Source of the DNA: Aedes albopictus
Lineage: Eukaryota > Arthropoda > Insecta > Diptera > Culicidae
Direction of reading: 5' to 3'
DNA: 64,000 nucleotides
Assembly: GCF_035046485.1 (NCBI RefSeq)
Contig: NC_085138.1
Span: 326,550,129-326,614,128, forward strand
Below the pieces are notes generated by a model. It saw only the letters and a program-made list of their open reading frames with translations, ran no database searches and had not been told where the DNA came from. The number at the start of each line of letters is the position of its first letter. Position 1 is the first letter of the stretch. Shown piece by piece: positions 21,301 through 27,917 of this stretch. The position numbers and the translations under genes were made by a program.

Positions 21301-22638
21301 GCCAACAACAGAGCGGAAACCAGGTACGATTATTTCAGCCGGCTGCCAAGGCTTCCGGAGTGGCAGTGGACGACCGTGGTCCTGAACCGACGAACGAGGG
21401 ATCTCGAGCCGATGCAGCGAGGACGCTGAGAAGCAGCTACAATGCCGGTTCGTCCAACGAGCGATGTAAGTGTGAAGTTAATCCCCTTTGGGACCTGAGT
21501 GGTCATAAATGATCTGAAAAGAGAAATGGCTTTATAAGAGCACCCACTTGATTAAAATGAACTCAGCTTTTTCGGCAAACTTATTGAAAATCTACCCCTC
21601 TGTTAGGGAAAAATATAAGTAATTGGATTTGGGTTTTTATATCCTAGATCATTATGAAGACATTATAAATCATCCAAACTGACTTGGAGTTCAGAGCTTT
21701 ACTTATACACTTGTTGTATAATAAATAAACTTATAAGCTTATGCACATAAAGATTAGTAGATATTACTCTATACTGTTGAACCATTTGAGGTCATCCAAA
21801 CTGTCCAGGAGTTTTGTCCTTGATATCTACAGCCGTTATGTTTGCTATAAACTGATCAAACATTACTTATACTGATTTACATTTAATAGTTTTTGTTTAA
21901 TTTTTCGTTCCGTTTTTGCTTTCCAATTTATTAGATTTTAACGAGATTTTTAGCCCTAGGCTAGTTCATCTCGGGTTATTAGATTTTATTTTCGTAGACT
22001 TCACTCAATTTTTATAGTCCAGATCCATTCCTTCTTAAATGTGGCGATATTTTCTATGTTTATTCGACAGTATTTGACTTTGGACTGCTCGGACGTCCCT
22101 ATTACGGTAATCGAGGCTACTATCCCAGTGGAGGCTACTACCCACAAGGTGGCTATTACCCGCAGACTGGCGGTGGATACTACCCACAAGGAGGATACTA
22201 TCCGCAGGGTGGCTATTATCCCCAAGGTGGTTACTATCCGGTGAGTTAAAAGATACCCAGAAAATAATTTTCGAGCACTACTGCAGGTCAGATATTGCTT
22301 CTTTTCGCCGCGCTAAGTCCCTTTGATGGAAGCGAAGAAAATGAAATTTCCGCAGAAAAGACACACTTCATAAAAGCAATAACTCTTCGTTCATTTTTGA
22401 TTGATTGCAGCAGAACAACTACCCGGGATACGGAACGAACACGCTCGGTGGAGGTCCCTACGGTGGGTACGGCGGGTACGGCGGATTCGGAGGTAACGGA
22501 GGGCTGCAGTCCTATCTGGGCTACAACGGTGGCAATTATTTCGGTAGCCGGAATCTAGGCTTTGGCTACTATTCCGGCACCAACCCAGCCGGGATATCGA
22601 GTTCGAGCCTAGTGTCCGGTTACCGAGGTTATAACTGA
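3330..22638 (+). CDS. Secreted Gly/Tyr-rich repeat protein, four exons (213 aa)
   Basis: Exons 3330-3359, 21252-21465, 22071-22240 and 22411-22638 join to 642 nt. All junctions are GT/AG (donors GTAAGG, GTAAGT, GTGAGT; acceptors ending CAG) and the phases 0, 1, 0 keep one frame. Residues 1-28 form a good signal peptide (MKVQLVALALMVTVNVVNC from residue 9). Residues 29-81 are a polar linker without cysteine; 82-138 carry seven YYP units, mostly GGYYPQ; 139-213 are rich in Gly, Tyr, Asn and Ser and end at TGA. Repeats of this sort are typical of extracellular structural proteins of insects (low-complexity cuticle, chorion or silk-like matrix proteins); that role is inferred. No chitin-binding Rebers-Riddiford motif is seen. 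I do not recognise a named orthologue. Intron 1 is 17,892 bp and filled with transposons. Confidence 0.82.
3360..4219. other. 5' part of intron 1, nothing firmly recognised
   Basis: Contains a local repeated phrase ACCAGTTAT or CATAACTGGTAC (3659-3925) and, at about 3970-4060, a segment similar to 52975-53050 (TCTGCTTTCTAATAATTT). This is interspersed-repeat material. No gene is supported. Confidence 0.3.
4835..6431. mobile_element. Non-autonomous hAT element, 1597 bp
   Basis: It begins CAGTGCCGGATTTA and ends TAAATCCGGCTCTG (terminal inverted repeats), flanked by the perfect 8-bp duplication ATGATACT at 4827-4834 and 6432-6439. Inner ends are GGCCC-rich (GTGGGGGCCCCCAAC on the left; GTGGGGGCCCGGGGCC on the right). 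The other arm of the host foldback is uninterrupted, which confirms the insertion point. No hAT transposase (RNase H-like or hATC dimerisation) frame is seen. A 211-bp relative is at 46247-46457. Confidence 0.88.
7083..7322. mobile_element. TA-flanked MITE with repeated TTCAGCAA motifs
   Basis: Ends are CACACCAAATTTT and its complement, flanked by TA at 7081-7082 and 7323-7324. The interior carries about a dozen TTCAGCAA or TTGCTGAA words in both orientations. Length is 240 bp with no coding capacity; the Tc1/mariner-type target is inferred from the TA flank. Confidence 0.75.
7410..7630 (-). pseudogene. Protein-like open frame in the foldback loop, unknown
   Basis: A minus-strand frame of about 70 codons ends at TGA (7410-7412). 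It has a protein-like composition, including LCANAPNTVLPDPIYAEGCT and LDLEYMKLVYDFMKQAEVFV. It has no ATG and begins inside the right arm. It may be a captured host exon or the end of a transposase; I do not recognise the family. Confidence 0.3.
8358..8630 (-). pseudogene. LINE ORF2 C-terminal remnant
   Basis: The minus-strand frame reads WQQKWDAGEMGRWLHSILPQ, then WFKGLDMGRDF and RLMSNHYCLGSHFY, followed by a stop and IGLTDSNCC. The pattern W-x-x-G-R-W followed by R-L-x-S-N-H-Y is the post-RT C-terminal region of I/LOA/R1-type LINE proteins. The fragment is broken by an in-frame stop and ends where the foldback begins. Confidence 0.5.
8640..9310. repeat. Interspersed repeat, copy 1 (second copy 53290-54525)
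   Basis: Long shared blocks with the 53-54 kb region include GCAATTTATTGAAA, CTTTTCGAAAAG and the segment 9050-9300 ending TTTAGACACAACCCGGTTCAA. The poly-A run at about 9100-9118 creates long artificial frames. Family unknown; no terminal structure was resolved. Confidence 0.55.
9427..9986. mobile_element. TA-flanked GGG-ended element with GTGGACCC motifs
   Basis: Imperfect inverted ends (GGGGTTGTGTGCTAGTAGTG on the left; the complement of CACTACTAGTACCCAAACCC on the right) are flanked by TA. The words TAGTGGACCC and GGGTCCACTATA recur at least seven times in both orientations. It spans 560 bp and is non-coding. Confidence 0.6.
9990..10380. other. Intron 1 spacer, nothing recognised
   Basis: Mixed-composition sequence. 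Frames of 60-90 codons occur on both strands but none shows a domain, start context or repeat relation that would support a gene. Confidence 0.25.
10381..10572. mobile_element. TA-flanked MITE, GGGTAT ends
   Basis: Left end GGGTATGTGTGCC and right end complement of GGAACCAATACCC; inner arms ATGCTCCCATTTTCATCC and GGATGAAAATGGGAGC are inverted. TA flanks at 10379-10380 and 10573-10574. 192 bp, non-coding. Confidence 0.7.
11593..11868 (-). mobile_element. tRNA-derived SINE, Feilai type
   Basis: On the minus strand it starts GGGGTCTCCAATTAGCC with a pol III A-box-like TAGCCTACTGGTTAAG and a B box GGGTTCGATTCCC. A tRNA-unrelated body follows (CTCGACTCCCTGGGCATAG onward) and a GAAGAAGAA-type tail. 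This matches the architecture of the Aedes Feilai SINE as I remember it; the family name should be checked by alignment. Confidence 0.75.
11906..12118. mobile_element. TA-flanked hairpin MITE, 213 bp
   Basis: Nearly perfect inverted arms: GTACCATTTGGGCAGGTG and its complement, then TATTTTGGGCACTTGCCGC and its complement. TA flanks at 11904-11905 and 12119-12120. It is inserted in the hAT element at 10726-12417 and related to the element at 708-895. Confidence 0.8.
12470..12696 (-). pseudogene. RTE-clade LINE, C-terminal and 3' end fragment
   Basis: The minus-strand frame contains HTAKIGRVGHVIRMSDRNP, then KMVLESHLTGTRRRGAQ, the C-terminal signature of mosquito RTE ORF2 proteins also seen at 50032-50331. 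It is contiguous in family coordinates with the RT fragment at 15155-17032: the two halves meet at CGATG, where the Transib-like element is inserted. Confidence 0.8.
13551..13873 (-). pseudogene. Candidate terminal exon inside the Transib-like element
   Basis: On the minus strand a splice acceptor-like TTTTATAG is followed at once by ATG (13871-13869) and 45 codons to TAA at 13734. The peptide starts MIVALNCSDVRVEKK and ends REEIASKVVEQF. A canonical AATAAA lies about 165 nt past the stop (13570-13565). Acceptor, open frame and poly(A) signal together look like the 3' end of a real gene. It could be the last exon of a decayed element-encoded gene or a captured host fragment. I do not recognise the protein, and no upstream exon was found within the element. 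Confidence 0.4.
14077..14277. mobile_element. TTAA-flanked hairpin MITE, 201 bp
   Basis: Almost the whole element is a hairpin: arms run from GGTGAATATATGACGAAGCC through CCGAATGTCGGTTTG to CGATTGGT, with a loop of about 12 nt. TTAA occurs on both flanks (14073-14076, 14278-14281), as with piggyBac or Wuneng-type elements. It is nested in the Transib-like element. Confidence 0.8.
15155..17032 (-). pseudogene. RTE-clade LINE ORF2 fragment (RT domain), dead
   Basis: The minus-strand translation covers a linker (KRRSRTPRLTIEQLHNVE), the RT start (GNKLDCGNYRAITLLSATYK), YQAGFMGERVTTEQM, THHLFIDFKSAYDT, the catalytic LLGFADDIDII, and the thumb and C-terminal region to MNHELHQLL. It is inactivated by in-frame TAG and TGA codons between QVL and REYDVPTHH (about 16030), and by an internal deletion just before GNKLDCGNYR. 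The endonuclease half is absent. Its 3' end continues at 12470-12691. Confidence 0.85.
17033..17456 (-). mobile_element. tRNA-derived SINE, ~424 bp
   Basis: On the minus strand the head has an A-box-like GAGGCGCAAGCGGTTACACG and the B box GGGTTCGATCCC, then a long unrelated body, ending GCCCTAGTGGACAAAAG and TTAGGTTAAAT. A second copy of this family at 50599-51037 has a clean 13-bp duplication. It abuts the 5' broken end of the RTE fragment. Confidence 0.75.
17457..18175. other. Intron 1 spacer, nothing recognised
   Basis: AT-rich to 17860, then a more balanced stretch (17870-18060) without a supported frame. No inverted ends or SINE boxes were found. Confidence 0.25.
18530..18612 (-). mobile_element. 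tRNA-like SINE head fragment
   Basis: The minus strand carries ATGGCCTCACTGGTAAAAAC as a weak A box and GGTTCGAATCCC as a perfect B box. The acceptor stem does not pair, so it is not called a tRNA gene. Confidence 0.45.
18661..18861 (+). promoter_or_regulatory. TATA box and three perfect CRE palindromes
   Basis: TATAAATA lies at 18661-18668. TGACGTCA, the CREB/ATF site, occurs at 18704-18711, 18725-18732 and 18854-18861. No frame starts nearby, so any transcript would be non-coding or an alternative 5' exon of the Gly/Tyr-rich gene downstream. The arrangement is seen directly; function is inference. Confidence 0.4.
20892..21251. other. 3' end of intron 1
   Basis: Unique-looking intron sequence ending in a pyrimidine-rich run and the acceptor at 21250-21251. 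No repeat ends recognised. Confidence 0.4.
21252..21465 (+). CDS. Coding exon 2 (signal peptide core and polar linker)
   Basis: The acceptor is CTTTCCTCGCAG preceded by a pyrimidine-rich run; the donor is GTAAGT at 21466. The exon supplies the hydrophobic core VQLVALALMVTVNVVNC and then a hydrophilic segment beginning QQQSGNQ. It ends one base into a codon, which matches the phase of exon 3. Confidence 0.8.
21941..21975 (-). mobile_element. 35-bp hairpin-only retroposon insert in intron 2
   Basis: The 35 bp read on the minus strand as the 3' hairpin tail seen in the SINE at 34571-34625 (GAGATGAACTAGCC, then TAGGGCTAAAAATCTC). They are bounded by a perfect 13-bp duplication TTATTAGATTTTA at 21928-21940 and 21976-21988. 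The insert is essentially only the stem-loop; the A-rich tail merges into the duplication. It lies about 95 bp upstream of exon 3. Confidence 0.8.
22071..22240 (+). CDS. Coding exon 3 (GYYPQ repeats)
   Basis: The acceptor is TATTCGACAG and the donor GTGAGT at 22241. It starts mid-codon (phase 1) and encodes seven YYP units, most in the form GGYYPQ. Codons alternate TAC/TAT, GGT/GGA/GGC and CAA/CAG between units, so the repeats are old or under protein-level selection and not a recent DNA expansion. Confidence 0.85.
22411..22638 (+). CDS. Coding exon 4, C-terminal Gly/Tyr/Asn-rich tail
   Basis: The acceptor is TTGATTGCAG. The 75 codons start QNNYPGYG, pass through GGYGGYGGFGG, and end SGYRGYN before TGA at 22636-22638. 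The 3' UTR follows to roughly 22860; the only poly(A)-like hexamer noticed is a non-canonical AATAAG near 22837. Confidence 0.85.
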   Translation, partial: QNNYPGYGTNTLGGGPYGGYGGYGGFGGNGGLQSYLGYNGGNYFGSRNLGFGYYSGTNPAGISSSSLVSGYRGYN

Positions 22639-22934
22639 ACTGGGTGGCCGGCTTATTAGTGTTTTGTGATGTCCCGCTACTGCTGCTGCTGCTGCGGCTA
22701 TAGGGTTGTGCGTGTGTGCGCTTTTGTGCTCGTGCCAATAGACCTTTACAACTGTGTAACGTTACCGAGGTGAACGGATGTATGCCTAAATTGTGATAAT
22801 TCTTTACGTTTAACGAATCAAAGTACCAAAGTGCAGAATAAGCTAATCAGATAAATTTATTGTTTTGGATTTACTGCGAACTAATTTGAAAGAAATATTT
22901 TGTATTGGCTATTCTATATTGATAATCTACTTGA

Positions 22935-22993
22935 TTTGATTGATTGATTTATCTTTATTTGAGAGACTTTCAGCCCTTGGCTGGTTCGTCTCT
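22935..22993 (-). mobile_element. 59-bp hairpin-tail retroposon insert
   Basis: Minus strand: AGAGACGAACCAGCCAAGGG, then the CTGAAAGTCTCT half-stem and a TCAATCAATC-type tail. The 10-bp duplication ATCTACTTGA lies at 22925-22934 and 22994-23003. It sits just past the 3' UTR of the Gly/Tyr-rich gene and has no coding capacity. Confidence 0.8.
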
Positions 22994-23003
22994 ATCTACT
23001 TGA

Positions 23004-23803
23004 CCCTTCGATAAGATTTTTCAACACAATTTTCCTAGGTACTCAATTTCGCCTTTATTTGTTCATCTTTTCATAGCGGTGCCGATGCCGCTCAAACGTC
23101 AAATTATCTGTGAGAGTAAGTGAGCCAGCATAAATTCGCGCAGAAGTCTATACAACAATTTGTGTAGACCGTAGAATTTGGCCATACCTAACATTCCACA
23201 CCTTCAAAGAGTCAACAAAGTTTATGGAGCTGTGAGTTCACAGTAAGATGGTCTATCCATTCACAGTGGGGAAACAGACCCAGAAACTAATCATTCATCA
23301 ATTCAAAAAATATGAAATCCGTAAAAACTGTTTTACAATCTAGAGTAACAGTGCCTAAAGGTACAATGGGTACTCTCAGTAATTGACATACTAAGCAGTT
23401 AAATTTGTATTTCAACTAGTTAAAGGTGGTGTGTCCTAAATAGTTGAAATAAGTGCTTGTAGTCACCAAATAAGAATGAAATCTGTCTCATGAATTGCAC
23501 CGACCGATTTTGCACCACAGAGAAACAAGAACTTTAACTATCTTTGATTAGCAACAATCATTTGTTTTTCTTTTGAGTGAGTGATAAATGAACAAATTGA
23601 TGTGCGAATTTTTCGAAAAAGTTACTCGTCCTGCCAGTTAGCCTTGAACTCACGACTCTTATTCACTAGTTAGGTGCTTTATCACTACGTGAAGACTCGA
23701 GCAATTTAGAAACAGATACAGAGATTAACCTGAACTGGAGTTCAACTAAAATTCTAAGGTTTTATCTTTTTTATCAGATTATACTTCTTCTGGTCGTGAG
23801 TTC
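23004..23803. other. Intergenic, nothing firmly recognised
   Basis: Contains a weak tRNA-like stretch at about 23634-23700 (minus strand, GAGTTCAAGGC as a poor B box). It may be a SINE head but is too degenerate to call. Confidence 0.25.
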
Positions 23804-23805
23804 TA

Positions 23806-24100
23806 CACAGAAAAAAATATTCATGTAAAATTCAGCGAGGAATCATGCACATAAAGGGAATGCTAGTGTTAGTGCATATTTACATGAGATATCTTGTAAA
23901 ATTACGTTACAATCGTGAAAATTTCCGCTAATAGTCACGTAACCGGTTGGAGTCCATGATGGTTTACGCGATGGTTGGCGGAAATTTACACGATGGTAAT
24001 GTAATTTTACATTATATCTCATGTTAAAGTGCAATAACTCTAGCATTCCCTTTATGTGCATGATTTCTCGCTGAATTTTAATTACATATTTTTTTCTGTG
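23806..24100. mobile_element. TA-flanked MITE, CACAGAAAAAAAT ends
   Basis: Arms CACAGAAAAAAATAT and its complement; inner arms CATGCACATAAAGGGAATGC and the complement at 24043-24062. TA flanks at 23804-23805 and 24101-24102. 295 bp, non-coding. Confidence 0.75.
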
Positions 24101-24349
24101 TAGTCTCGCAGAGTTCACTTCAACGTTTACTCTTCCTATGGTGGCGCTGTTGTGTTTTAGTTGCTATCTGCAAAATTGATGCATTCAGTCGAGGATTACC
24201 ACTATTGCAATCAAACTCTTCGAATTTCCTGGGGTTTCTGGAGAGCCTAAAAGAAATCCCCTGAATCCTCCTGAGACCTCTTAGAAACGCCCTTGACCCA
24301 CCTCATGTGCCTCTGAACACCATCCACTTTCACAACACCCAAAAATAGT

Positions 24350-24425
24350 TGCATAATGTTCATAATGCAACTCATTTGGGTTGCATTATGAACATTATGC
24401 AACTCAAATGGGTTGCATTATGAAA
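24350..24425. repeat. Perfect hairpin of GTTGCATAATG units
   Basis: GTTGCATAATGTTCATAATG is mirrored by CATTATGAACATTATGCAAC around a short ATTTGG loop, and a third GTTGCATTATGA unit follows. Short palindromic repeat of unknown origin. Confidence 0.5.
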
Positions 24426-24439
24426 AAAACATTGCTTAA

Positions 24440-25249
24440 AATTTTGTATGCGACTCGTTGAAAAACTCGATTTTTTCAGCACTCGTAGTATTTATAAAAA
24501 TAATGTACAACTCGTGCTGAAAAATCATCTTTTTGCAACTCATTGCATAAATAATCATTAACTCCATCCATTCGCTGCATAAGTCGTTAGCACACTGACT
24601 TGCTGGTCGAGTGAATCAAACAGGCTTCTCGCGCAACGCTATAGGCTTGGACAATCTCGTCTGATTTGAAAAGCGAATTACCTAATGCGAATTTAAACAA
24701 AGTGTTATAATCCATCCAGAAGATATTCTGATATTTCCAGGATGCTTTTCAACACTGGCTGTGCAAGCACTAGAATAGAATAAAGAATAGAAATATTTAA
24801 AGGAATTACTGGAGAAATCGCTGGAGGCAGTCCTGAATTAAGCTCTGAAGAAAATCTTGATTGATTCTCTAGAGAAAATCCCAGATGAATTCTTGGAGAA
24901 TTCATAAGAGGAATTCTTCTATGCATCCCTAGAGTCATAAGAAAACAAACGTCCCTTTGCAGCTCATTACTATTACCACTGCACGCTTAGAGAGCTAAGG
25001 AAGCGTCCATAATTGACGTATCTTTTTAAGCGATTTTTAACACACCCCTCCCACTCGTAGCATTTCGTCACAAATTCGGATACCCCATCCTATAAATGAC
25101 GTATAAACCACCACCCCCCTCCTCTTCAACAAAATGTTCATGTCAAAAAGCAAATAACTCGAAGCTTAGCTCTGATTTCAATTTCAACTGATAAACGATC
25201 ATTCGAATGTTATGAAAAACCAACAATAGCAAGAAAACAGGCAAGAAAA
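24440..25249. other. Intergenic, degenerate repeats
   Basis: Decayed GGAATTC and TTCCAGG-type repeat at about 24700-24940; otherwise AT-rich sequence without a supported frame. Confidence 0.25.
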
Positions 25250-25477
25250 GGTATCGAGCCCAAAATATCAGCCTTTGCCCAAAAGGGCTGATATTTTGGG
25301 CATTTTTCTGCTATAACTCGGACAATTTAAAAGCAATTGACTTGAATTTTATACACGGCTAAATATTATGCGTGTTTCATTGTGTAGAAACAATCAAGTC
25401 AATTGGTTCAAAATTAACTGAAATATAGCGGAAAAGTACCCAAAGTAGAAGCCCTGCCGAGATGGTTCAACTTCCCT
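25250..25477. mobile_element. Degenerate copy of the GCTATAACTC MITE family
   Basis: Shares TTTGGGCATTTTTCTGCTAT on the left and CTGCCGAGATGGTTCAACTT on the right with 708-895. The left end is disturbed by a small palindrome (GCCCAAAATATCAGCC and its complement). Exact borders are uncertain. Confidence 0.5.
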
Positions 25478-25569
25478 AGCTATGCCGTTTCTTTCCACAC
25501 TTCGCTTGCAGATATTAGTTTGCTCAGTAATAAAACTGTTAAGAATATCAGATTGAATTGAATGACCAT

Positions 25570-26625
25570 GACATTTGGAGGACCCTGCAGAAGTTTTTTT
25601 TTTCTGAAATTATTCCAGTAGTTCATTCTGGGATTCCTCAAGGAGTTCCTTTTAAGATTCCCAATTATGAGAATTCCTCCCTTTTTGAATTCTTCTAGAA
25701 CTTCCTTCTGAGATTTTTCCAAGAATTCCCTTTAGGACTCCATTTGAGAATTCCTCCTTATATTCCTTCTGGAGTTTCTTCAGAGATCCCTCAAACAATT
25801 TCTTCTGAAGTTACTTCTCAGATTTCTCCAGGAGTTTTTTCTAAGGTTTTTCTATGAGTTAACCCATAGTTTCTTTCTGAAGTTCTTTCAAGGGTTTGTT
25901 CTCCTTTTTCCCCCTGGAGTTTCTTCGGACATCTCTCCAGGGATTTCAACCGGAATTTGTTTTAAGATACCATCAGAACTACTTTCTGGATTTCCTAAAG
26001 AAGTTTCTTTCTGGATTTCCTTCAGGATTTCCTTTTGGAATTCACTCAGATATTCTTTCTGAGATTTTTGCAAGAATTTCTTCTGGCACTCTTTCAAAAC
26101 TCCTCCTTTTGGGATTCCTCCAGGAGTTCTTTTTCAGATTCCTTCAGGAATTCCTTCCTGGATTCATCTAGGAGTTTTTTGGGGTTCATCCAGGATTTTT
26201 TCTAGGACTCCTCCAGGGACTTCTACCAGAATCCTCCATTCACTCCTACCAGGGTTCTTCCAGGATTTGCCGCAAGCAATCCCTCCCTCCCATAGTTCCA
26301 TCTGGGATTCATACAGGATTTTTTTTTCTTAGATTTCACCCAGATGTGTTAGCTGGATATATTCCGGGACTCCACAAAATTTATTTTCTGGGTACCTTTA
26401 GATATTCTTCCGGGATTCCTTTAAAAATTTCTTCCGAGTTTTCTTCAAAAATTGAAGCAGGAGTTTCTTCTAAGACTCTACAAGCTCCTTCTGAGATTTT
26501 TTCAGGATTATATTCTTGCTTTCTCTTAAAGTTCCATCTTGAATTGCTCCAGGAACTCCTCACTGCATTTCTTTTGGGATTTCTATATGATTTCCTTTCA
26601 AGATTCTTGCAGCGTATTCAAATTA
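25570..26625. repeat. Degenerate TTCCTCCAGGAATTCC-type tandem repeat
   Basis: About 1 kb of a drifting ~20-bp unit built from TTCCTTC, GGAATTCC and TTCAGGATT. Long frames on both strands follow from the repeat. The same material appears in small patches at 19920-20150, 36470-36690 and 40080-40275. Confidence 0.6.
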
Positions 26626-27071
26626 TTCTTCATTTTCATTGACTGACTTTTAACAAAACTTTCTCGTTTTTTCAACAATTCGCAATTTTTCATACAAGTT
26701 GTCAGTTCTCGACTAGCGTTCTTCCGTGAGCTTGCGGTGAAAGTTTCAGAATATTGTCAAAGTTGACAACCGAGAGTACCAGAGGCGATGAATTTAATAC
26801 AAATAGTGTCGCCACCGTGTCAACACCGAAATTTTTGATTTACCTACCATACAAAATTCCGATTGATCACGTATGATTTGTAAACAATCTCGCGCAGTAG
26901 TCGTCTACTATTTTAACGTTTTTCGTCGTGTAATACTTGTTAAAAAATTGTAACCGTTGTCGCGTCCGTTGTGTTGTGAATTAGTTAATCATTCTTGTGC
27001 TCTGGATAAATTGAATTCGATCCATTGGAAGCTGTTAATTGGGAATAAATTCACCCGATATACCAGTAGTC

Positions 27072-27917
27072 ATGGCGATGGAGAAGAAACAATGCAAAGA
27101 ATGCGCGCTGGAGATCAACGATATTGAGCCCGTGCGGTGTGGCTTCTGCGAGGCTTTTTTTCACATTAGCCAGCAGTGCTGCGGCTTCAATCACCGAGCA
27201 AATCGAGACATTCTCTCGCAGGGCAAAGCGATGTTTATTTGCAACGATTGCTGGGTCGAATTGAACGGTCGGAGTATAAAATGCTACCTGAACGATAAAC
27301 TAAATACCCAGTCATCGGCTCAAGTGGATGATACGTCGGATAATTTATCTTCACAAGTTCAACTGCTCGCCGATGCCGTTGGTAAATTGACCAAGAAGGT
27401 TGATGTGTTGTCGTCTGGTCAACTCGGTGGAAATCAAGTGAATCAATCGATTACGCCTTCATTTCGCAAGTGGCCAAAAATTGGAGTAAAACGTCCGCGT
27501 GTGGAAGCCGAGCAATATGACTCCACCGCTCTAAGTATCGATCGTGGTACCAGGGCCATTGATCTCAGCGATTTATCAATCGGCTCCATCATTCCTACCC
27601 CGACACCACCAAAATTCTGGCTGTATTTATCGGGTTTTCATCCACTCATTTCGCCCGATGATGTGCAGAAGATTGTGGCGCGTTGCTTAAATCTTTCATC
27701 GCCGTGCGACGTGATTCGTCTGGTACCAAAAGGGAAGGATGTTTCAAACATGTCGTTTGTCTCTTTCAAAATTGGTCTCGATCCGTCGCTGAAGGAACAA
27801 GCTTTGTTGGCGTCAACTTGGTTGGAAGGGCTCTCATTTAGGGAGTTCATGGAGCAACCAAAAAACTACCGCCGCTCGCTGACCAATCAAATGGACATCA
27901 ACCAGACTCCTATGTAA
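27072..27917 (+). CDS. CR1-type LINE ORF1, PHD-like zinc-finger protein (281 aa)
   Basis: Start chosen at ATG 27072 (a second ATG is at 27078). Residues 6-52 form a PHD/FYVE-like C4HC3 finger: CKECALEINDIEPVRCGFC, then CC and CNDCW. A coiled-coil-like stretch (about residues 95-115, VQLLADAVGKLTKKVDVLSS) follows, then a basic patch WPKIGVKRPRVE, then a C-terminal domain from about 180 with FWLYLSGFHPLISPDDVQ, compatible with the small RNA-binding fold of LINE ORF1s. In this family the product packages element RNA. It ends ATGTAA, overlapping the ORF2 frame by 76 nt. Confidence 0.75.
   Translation: MAMEKKQCKECALEINDIEPVRCGFCEAFFHISQQCCGFNHRANRDILSQGKAMFICNDCWVELNGRSIKCYLNDKLNTQSSAQVDDTSDNLSSQVQLLADAVGKLTKKVDVLSSGQLGGNQVNQSITPSFRKWPKIGVKRPRVEAEQYDSTALSIDRGTRAIDLSDLSIGSIIPTPTPPKFWLYLSGFHPLISPDDVQKIVARCLNLSSPCDVIRLVPKGKDVSNMSFVSFKIGLDPSLKEQALLASTWLEGLSFREFMEQPKNYRRSLTNQMDINQTPM

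Noticed and set aside
25480..26642. Several 60-98 codon frames on both strands
   Set aside because: All are translations of the TTCC/GGAATTCC degenerate repeat (FLRSSFRN-like composition).
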